Below, piece after piece: positions 35,160 through 38,717 of a stretch of DNA of 38,717 nt. The position numbers and the translations under genes are program-made. The number at the start of each line of letters is the position of its first letter. Positions within the stretch are counted from its first letter, which is position 1. Source of the DNA: CAZRGV01 sp964599655 (GTDB lineage Bacteria > Planctomycetota > Planctomycetia > Isosphaerales > Isosphaeraceae); the NCBI GenBank assembly GCA_964599655.1, contig CAZRGV010000051.1:1-38717 (forward strand), written 5' to 3'. The notes beneath the pieces were generated by a model. The model did no database searches. It was not told where the DNA came from and saw only the letters and a program-made list of their open reading frames with translations.

Positions 35160-36122
35160 TCAATACTGATCGGCGCTAATGACCTCTCCGCCGGCCCGGG
35201 TTCCCAGCGCCTGATAGACCGTGGGCGAGATCGTGCTCTTGAGGAAGTGCACCGACCCATCCGCGTAAAGGAAATTGACACCCCCGGGATGGCGGCTCCA
35301 GTAATCCTCAACGTGGGCCTTCGGATGGTTCGGAGTCCGTGGACCGTCTTCCAACCCGATGGGTCCCAGGATCATCGTGAACGACTCCTCGGGGTCGGCG
35401 GCGAACGAGTCCGTGCCCCCTTCGAACGTCGAGGTCTTGAACAGCCAGCCCCCGACGGCGCGCCCGGTCCAGGTGGCGTAACTCAGGTTGTGGCTGCGCT
35501 CCCCAACAGCGAGGGTCTGACTCGAGCCGTCCGTGATCTGCGAAAAGCCGATACGACTGTTCCGGAAAAAAATCCCGGAACCTCGACCAGGGGCCTCACC
35601 GATTTCTCCAAGGCCATACATTCCCACGTAATTGCTGGTTCCGACCGTGTACACCGTGGTCGAGTTCGTTTCGTCACGCACCGGGACCGTGTCCTTGGCG
35701 ACATCCGACGGACAAATGTAGGACGAGACCCGGAGCAACTGTGCCGTGTCGTTGGCGCGGTAGGTCATCGTGAGCTGGAAGTTGATCGCGTTGTAGAGCG
35801 AAGGCTGCTCCATCTGTGGGAGAATCATGCTTCCCCACGCCCAGCCCGGGCCGATGTCGTCTTCGGCCGTGCCGGCGTCCTGTCCGTCGAGACGGTAATA
35901 GCTCGAATATCCCGGCGGAAACGTGTTGTACGATTCATGGTAGGTGTTCAGCGCGATCCCGATTTGCTTCAGGTTGTTCGTGCATTGGGCGCGGCGAGCG
36001 GCCTCTCTCGCGGCTTGCACGGCGGGCAGCAGAAGACCGATCAACACACCGATAACGGCGATGACAACGAGCAGCTCGATCAACGTGAAGCCGCTCGACC
36101 TTCGCGAAGGCGAAGTCCCCAT
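35160..36122 (-). CDS. DUF1559 protein with type II pseudopilin N-terminus
   Basis: A 320-residue member of the large planctomycete DUF1559 family, which is assumed to form or decorate surface or periplasmic pseudopilus-like structures. The N-terminus has the prepilin cleavage/methylation signal GFTLIELLVVIAVIGVLIG, followed by the conserved AVQAAREAARRAQCTNNLKQ. The C-terminal hallmark HPGGVNFLYADGSVHFL is present. AAGGGA precedes the ATG by about eight bases. The gene follows a small exported-protein gene on the same strand after 155 bases. Such genes usually occur in many copies per genome, so a specific role cannot be assigned. Confidence 0.95.
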   Translation of the reverse strand: MGTSPSRRSSGFTLIELLVVIAVIGVLIGLLLPAVQAAREAARRAQCTNNLKQIGIALNTYHESYNTFPPGYSSYYRLDGQDAGTAEDDIGPGWAWGSMILPQMEQPSLYNAINFQLTMTYRANDTAQLLRVSSYICPSDVAKDTVPVRDETNSTTVYTVGTSNYVGMYGLGEIGEAPGRGSGIFFRNSRIGFSQITDGSSQTLAVGERSHNLSYATWTGRAVGGWLFKTSTFEGGTDSFAADPEESFTMILGPIGLEDGPRTPNHPKAHVEDYWSRHPGGVNFLYADGSVHFLKSTISPTVYQALGTRAGGEVISADQY

Positions 36123-36277
36123 GTTGAGTCCCTTGAAAAAGCCGATCCGAAGCGCGCCGACGTCGAATGTCGCGGCACTCCGGTCGGGATGCCTGAACCT
36201 TTGGAAAGCGGAACCAAGGCGACAGCGAGTGTGTCACGACGACCGCCGCGCGGGCGTCGCCGTTCCCAGGACGCTGA

Positions 36278-36634
36278 TCAGGCAAGGGGACGAGGTGGGG
36301 AGCGACCCGTCGGTCGCTGGAATCGGCGAGCGCGCGGAATGCGATCGTCCGCAACGACCTCGAACGGGCAATCACGGATGTAGACCGGCGCCGAGGTCAG
36401 CGGGGAGACGTGCGTCTTGGTCCGGAATTGACAGGCCGGACAATCGTCTCGACTCAGACTGAGATCGAGCGACGAGTGACCGGAAAGGTGGGGGCTTGGA
36501 TCTTGACAAGCGGCCTGGCAAACGCCTGAAGGCGCATCACTTTGATGGTGGCGATGACCACCATCAACGAAGACCGTTGCCAGCATGTAGGCCAGGACGA
36601 GCCAGAATCGGCTCGCCCGAACGTTCGCTCTCAA
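36278..36634 (-). CDS. Small probable exported Cys/His-containing protein, function unknown
   Basis: A 118-residue protein with an N-terminal hydrophobic stretch (about 9-22, FWLVLAYMLATVFV) and then a His-rich segment GGHRHHQ. Four cysteines include two close pairs: CQAAC and CPAC (in DDCPACQFRTKTH). These could bind a metal ion or form disulfides outside the cytoplasm. The likely start is TTG at 36634 with GGGGA upstream; ATG at 36586 would cut the signal. The C-terminus is Arg/Pro-rich. It is the first gene after a near-consensus promoter, which is the best argument that it is real. No family is recognised. Confidence 0.6.
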   Translation of the reverse strand: MRANVRASRFWLVLAYMLATVFVDGGHRHHQSDAPSGVCQAACQDPSPHLSGHSSLDLSLSRDDCPACQFRTKTHVSPLTSAPVYIRDCPFEVVADDRIPRARRFQRPTGRSPPRPLA

Positions 36635-36695
36635 GAACGCGATCCCCGACTAAAGGTTCTGGGGGCTGAACACGCTCGGGGTAAATTCGGTTTTG

Positions 36696-36724
36696 ATAAT
36701 AGTAGTGCGTTCACCAGGTGTCAA
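36696..36724 (-). promoter_or_regulatory. Near-consensus sigma70 promoter of the small exported protein gene
   Basis: On the minus strand, TTGACA (36724-36719) and TATTAT (36701-36696) are separated by exactly 17 bases. This is the best promoter match in the window. The predicted transcript starts near 36689, giving a leader of about 55 bases, and could extend into the DUF1559 gene. Confidence 0.75.
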
Positions 36725-36743
36725 GAAGCGCCGTTGACTCATA

Positions 36744-36761
36744 AAGTACGGCAAGTACGGC
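36744..36761. repeat. Tandem 9-bp direct repeat upstream of the promoter
   Basis: Two adjacent copies of AAGTACGGC (36744-36752 and 36753-36761) lie 20 bases upstream of the -35 element, roughly -55 to -72 relative to the predicted start. That is a plausible place for an activator site. No known regulator motif is recognised. Confidence 0.55.
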
Positions 36762-36798
36762 GCGGCGCCTACGAAGGAACACGCCACGGCCCGACGGT

Positions 36799-37782
36799 TC
36801 ACGCGATCCGACTCTCGGGCATCCGGCGATATCGAAGGAAGCCGAGTGCCAGACTGGCCATGCCCCAGACGAGGATCGTCGCGGGCTCCGGCACGGCCTG
36901 CGTGCCGAGCGTTGACACGTCGCGATCAATCATCTCCGCGCCGAGGCCGTAGAGAGTGTTCGGCGACGCTCGGAAGTTCTTCGACAGGAGATCCTGAACC
37001 GCGGCGGGACTGAACGTCGCCGACGGATTGACCAGCGTCGACCATGGGGTCACCGCCGAGTCGAGGTAGTTGCCCGTCGTGTCGTGATGACCGACCCCGA
37101 AGGCGTGCATCAACTCGTGCGCGACGTTGTGGGCGACCGCCCACTCCAGTTCATCGACCGTGGTGGCATAGGGAAGTTTATCGACGAATGTGAATCCATT
37201 GTTGCCCACGTCCGCGATTCCCACCGCGTTGGGATTGGCTGGGTAGGAGGTTCCCGAGACGACGCTCACGGTGTGCGAGACGGGATCATTGGGGTTGTTG
37301 GTCAAGGCCAGCGGCACACCGCCAAGTTGAAACGTTTGCTCGACCCGATTGAGCACCGCGTTGCTGAAGTCGAGCCGCTGCTGATCGTTGGGCACGCCAC
37401 CGAATACCTTCTCGACCGAGGGGCTAAGATACCAGGGTTGGGCCCCTCCCGACGTGAGCTGAGCCGCCTCGGGATAAGGGCCATTTGCCATGTTGAGATA
37501 GGCGTCGGCGACAGACTGGGTCGGGGGCGAGTTGGACGCGATGCTGGGCGTAACCGCTGCTTGAGCCGAGAGGGGGGCGGTTGCCTGCGTGTTAAACTGG
37601 ATCGGAGAGATCGAGGGCGTGTTCCAGCCGGCCGGCACGGCGAGCCCCGACCAGAAGGTGACTCCCGTTGAGGGCGTCCAGGTCGTCCATCGCCAGTCCG
37701 CCCCAAGCGCGGCGCCTCGACTGGTCGACGCGAGCGTCGCCAAAGCGACCATCCCAATGGCCAGGGTTCTGACGGCGGTCAT
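36799..37782 (-). CDS. PEP-CTERM protein with a metzincin-type zinc protease motif
   Basis: A 327-residue exported protein. An N-terminal signal peptide (MTAVRTLAIGMVALATLAS) is followed by the putative protease body. The zinc motif HELMHAFGVGHH (from His222; ligands 222, 226 and 232, catalytic Glu223) fits HExxHxxGxxH. The C-terminus is a PEP-CTERM sorting signal: VPEPATILVWGMASLALGFL then RYRR, which is processed by an exosortase and directs proteins to the cell surface or extracellular matrix. AGGAGG lies six bases before the ATG at 37782; an upstream in-frame start adds 11 residues and breaks the signal layout. No exosortase gene is in the window. The substrate is unknown. Confidence 0.92.
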   Translation of the reverse strand: MTAVRTLAIGMVALATLASTSRGAALGADWRWTTWTPSTGVTFWSGLAVPAGWNTPSISPIQFNTQATAPLSAQAAVTPSIASNSPPTQSVADAYLNMANGPYPEAAQLTSGGAQPWYLSPSVEKVFGGVPNDQQRLDFSNAVLNRVEQTFQLGGVPLALTNNPNDPVSHTVSVVSGTSYPANPNAVGIADVGNNGFTFVDKLPYATTVDELEWAVAHNVAHELMHAFGVGHHDTTGNYLDSAVTPWSTLVNPSATFSPAAVQDLLSKNFRASPNTLYGLGAEMIDRDVSTLGTQAVPEPATILVWGMASLALGFLRYRRMPESRIA

Positions 37783-38218
37783 CGCGAACCTCCTGTTCGA
37801 CCGGTCCCGATTCAACGCACCCTCATGATGCGCTGGACTGCCACGGTCTCCGCGCCCTGGCCTGGCAGACTCCCGACCGAACCGGTTCGTGGTCCGGAGA
37901 AATCCGCGTGTCGAAAGGAATTGGCGGTGAGTGCGAGCGCGATTTGTTTTGGCTTACGGGGGGCACACGAATGAGTAGGCAATTTCTATGCCTTTAGAGT
38001 CATTTCATGGGAGTTCAGTCCTGGGGCACGACCCTCATCGGGATATGGCAAACGGTGCGAAAATCATAAGCCCCAAGGGTTTGTATTCGCGTAAGAACTG
38101 GGAGACAACGAACGAGAAGGCCACTCCACTCGCACCGCCTGGCTCCGTGGGGTTTTGGCGATTCTTACAAAGAACACGGTAATAACGACAGAAATTCCTG
38201 GAGGCGAACCTCTTGTGA

Positions 38219-38232
38219 GAACGACGTCGTTC
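38219..38232. repeat. 14-bp perfect palindrome
   Basis: GAACGACGTCGTTC reads the same on both strands. It lies in the gene-poor region about 100 bases upstream of the lipoprotein promoter and could be an operator. The GAAC/GTTC half-sites are six bases apart, not the four of a Gram-positive LexA box. Confidence 0.4.
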
Positions 38233-38252
38233 GACCCGGCGCGGGGTCTCAG

Positions 38253-38277
38253 GACGCCTCAAGAATTCAGAGGCGTC
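38253..38277. repeat. 8-bp inverted repeat (hairpin)
   Basis: GACGCCTC (38253-38260) and GAGGCGTC (38270-38277) pair perfectly around a 9-base loop containing GAATTC. No T-run follows on either strand. It could be a regulatory dyad or a small-RNA hairpin. Confidence 0.45.
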
Positions 38278-38325
38278 GATCGAGCGCCGGTTCGAATTCA
38301 GCGCGAAGTGCATAAGGCATTTGCG

Positions 38326-38354
38326 TTGCAGGTCGGTATTTCCGTAGATATAGT
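38326..38354 (+). promoter_or_regulatory. Candidate promoter of the lipoprotein gene
   Basis: TTGCAG at 38326-38331 and TATAGT at 38349-38354 with a 17-base spacer. The -10 matches consensus at five of six positions. Transcription would begin near 38361, just ahead of a structured leader. Confidence 0.55.
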
Positions 38355-38380
38355 GCTAGCTCAAGACCCGCGAACTGGTT

Positions 38381-38462
38381 AGGGGTCACCCGGGCTGCCT
38401 TCGGGGGCGCCCGGGCCCCGGAGCGGATCGCAACCGGTCAACCAGATCGACGGATGACCCCT
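38381..38462 (+). promoter_or_regulatory. Structured leader (nested hairpins) of the lipoprotein gene
   Basis: AGGGGTCA (38381-38388) and TGACCCCT (38455-38462) form a perfect 8-bp outer stem. It encloses a hairpin at 38389-38415 with a 7-bp stem (CCCGGGC/GCCCGGG) and a TTCG loop region, and a possible CCGG pairing after it. The element ends 21 bases before the AGGAGA ribosome-binding site. The layout resembles a cis-acting RNA or a strong mRNA-stabilising structure. No known riboswitch family is recognised. Confidence 0.5.
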
Positions 38463-38495
38463 GGACCGCGCGGGTGCACCTACAGGAGATCTGCG

Positions 38496-38717
38496 GTGAA
38501 GTCTCTCATGAAGCGGTTGGCGTTGCTCTCAACCTTGTCGTTGACCTTTGGTCTCGTCGGCTGTGGCACCGCCACCGAGGAAACTCCTCCCGCTCCGACC
38601 CCTGGCGAGGCGGCTCCGGCGGCCGGCGAAACTCCGGCGGCTGGCGAAGCGGCGCCCGCGACCACCCCAGCGGCTGGCGAAGCGGCGCCCACTCCAGCGC
38701 CCGCCGAGGCCGAGAAG
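38496..38717 (+). CDS. Ala/Pro-rich lipoprotein, N-terminal part (runs off the window)
   Basis: The first 74 codons of a predicted exported lipoprotein. The signal peptide MKSLMKRLALLSTLSLTFG is followed by the lipobox LVGC, with Cys22 as the lipidated residue. The mature part is low-complexity and rich in Ala, Pro, Glu and Gly, with repeated PAAGEAAP-like units; such linkers often tether a domain to the membrane. The start is GTG at 38496 with AGGAGA seven bases upstream; ATG at 38508 is possible but badly spaced. The C-terminal part lies beyond the window, so the function is unknown. Confidence 0.85.
   Translation, partial: MKSLMKRLALLSTLSLTFGLVGCGTATEETPPAPTPGEAAPAAGETPAAGEAAPATTPAAGEAAPTPAPAEAEK

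Larger units (their letters stand above)
37783..38325. other. Gene-poor intergenic stretch with several dyads
   Basis: About 540 bases without a convincing gene. Short open frames near 37988-38313 on both strands lack ribosome-binding sites and recognisable content. The central part (about 37960-38220) is visibly less GC-rich than its surroundings. A perfect 12-bp palindrome CGAACCGGTTCG lies at 37878-37889, about 95 bases upstream of the PEP-CTERM gene, and two further dyads are listed separately. Confidence 0.55.

Noticed and set aside
37878..37889. LexA-like box CGAACCGGTTCG
   Set aside because: The half-sites are two bases apart rather than four, so it does not fit known LexA sites; kept only as a palindrome.
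38283..38305. tRNA T-arm-like sequence GGTTCGAATTC
   Set aside because: The flanking stem has a mismatch and no acceptor, D or anticodon arm can be placed upstream.
38035..38313. Possible 92-residue minus-strand gene in the gene-poor stretch
   Set aside because: No ribosome-binding site and no recognisable content; it crosses two inverted repeats.

Overview
The window is GC-rich and looks like a chromosomal segment of a planctomycete, most likely an Isosphaeraceae-type member of Planctomycetota. The evidence is a DUF1559 protein with a type II pseudopilin N-terminus, a PEP-CTERM protein, small planctomycete-style membrane proteins and lipoproteins, and a mosaic of short operons on both strands. 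No rRNA, tRNA, CRISPR array, transposase, integrase or phage gene was found. Two runs of N (4861-4877 and 20698-20707) are assembly gaps; the second lies inside a gene.

Layout. (1) 145-3362, minus strand: a FabZ-like dehydratase, the tRNA methyltransferase TrmB and a ClC-type chloride transporter with CBS domains. (2) 3498-6890, plus strand: a sugar isomerase-like TIM barrel, a small membrane protein and a probably Tat-exported thiamine-diphosphate enzyme. (3) 7224-17596, plus strand: a glycan synthesis and export operon with an ABC-2 permease, a short Wzt-type ATPase, three tandem paralogous glycosyltransferases (two with a full double-domain layout, one with a shortened first domain), a small basic coiled-coil protein, and an FkbM methyltransferase fused to a long coiled coil with an aromatic residue at nearly every seventh position. 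(4) 17699-29595: an alpha/beta hydrolase with its own promoter, an MmgE/PrpD protein (methylcitrate-cycle type), an MBOAT plus SGNH pair typical of polysaccharide O-acylation, a PrpB-like lyase, and three more glycosyltransferases. (5) A gene-free stretch of about 900 bases, then rny (RNase Y) and a ymdB-type phosphoesterase. (6) 33140-37782, minus strand: an atypical APH-fold protein, a PlsC-like acyltransferase, the DUF1559 pseudopilin, a small cysteine- and histidine-containing exported protein behind a near-consensus promoter, and a PEP-CTERM metzincin-type protease. (7) A gene-poor stretch ending in a promoter, a structured leader and the start of a lipoprotein gene that runs off the window.

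How the genes work together. Region 3 has the parts of an ABC-transporter-dependent polysaccharide pathway: multi-domain glycosyltransferases to build the chain, a methyltransferase with a coiled-coil extension that could cap it, and an ABC-2 exporter. That arrangement recalls the E. coli O9a logic (two-domain WbdA polymerase, WbdD capping enzyme with a coiled-coil ruler, Wzm/Wzt), although the families here are different. The MBOAT/SGNH pair could acylate an exported glycan, and the extra glycosyltransferases could add side chains or serve another glycan. These functional links are inference from gene content; no substrate can be read from the sequence. The methylcitrate-type genes are interleaved with the glycan genes, and no methylcitrate synthase is present in the window.
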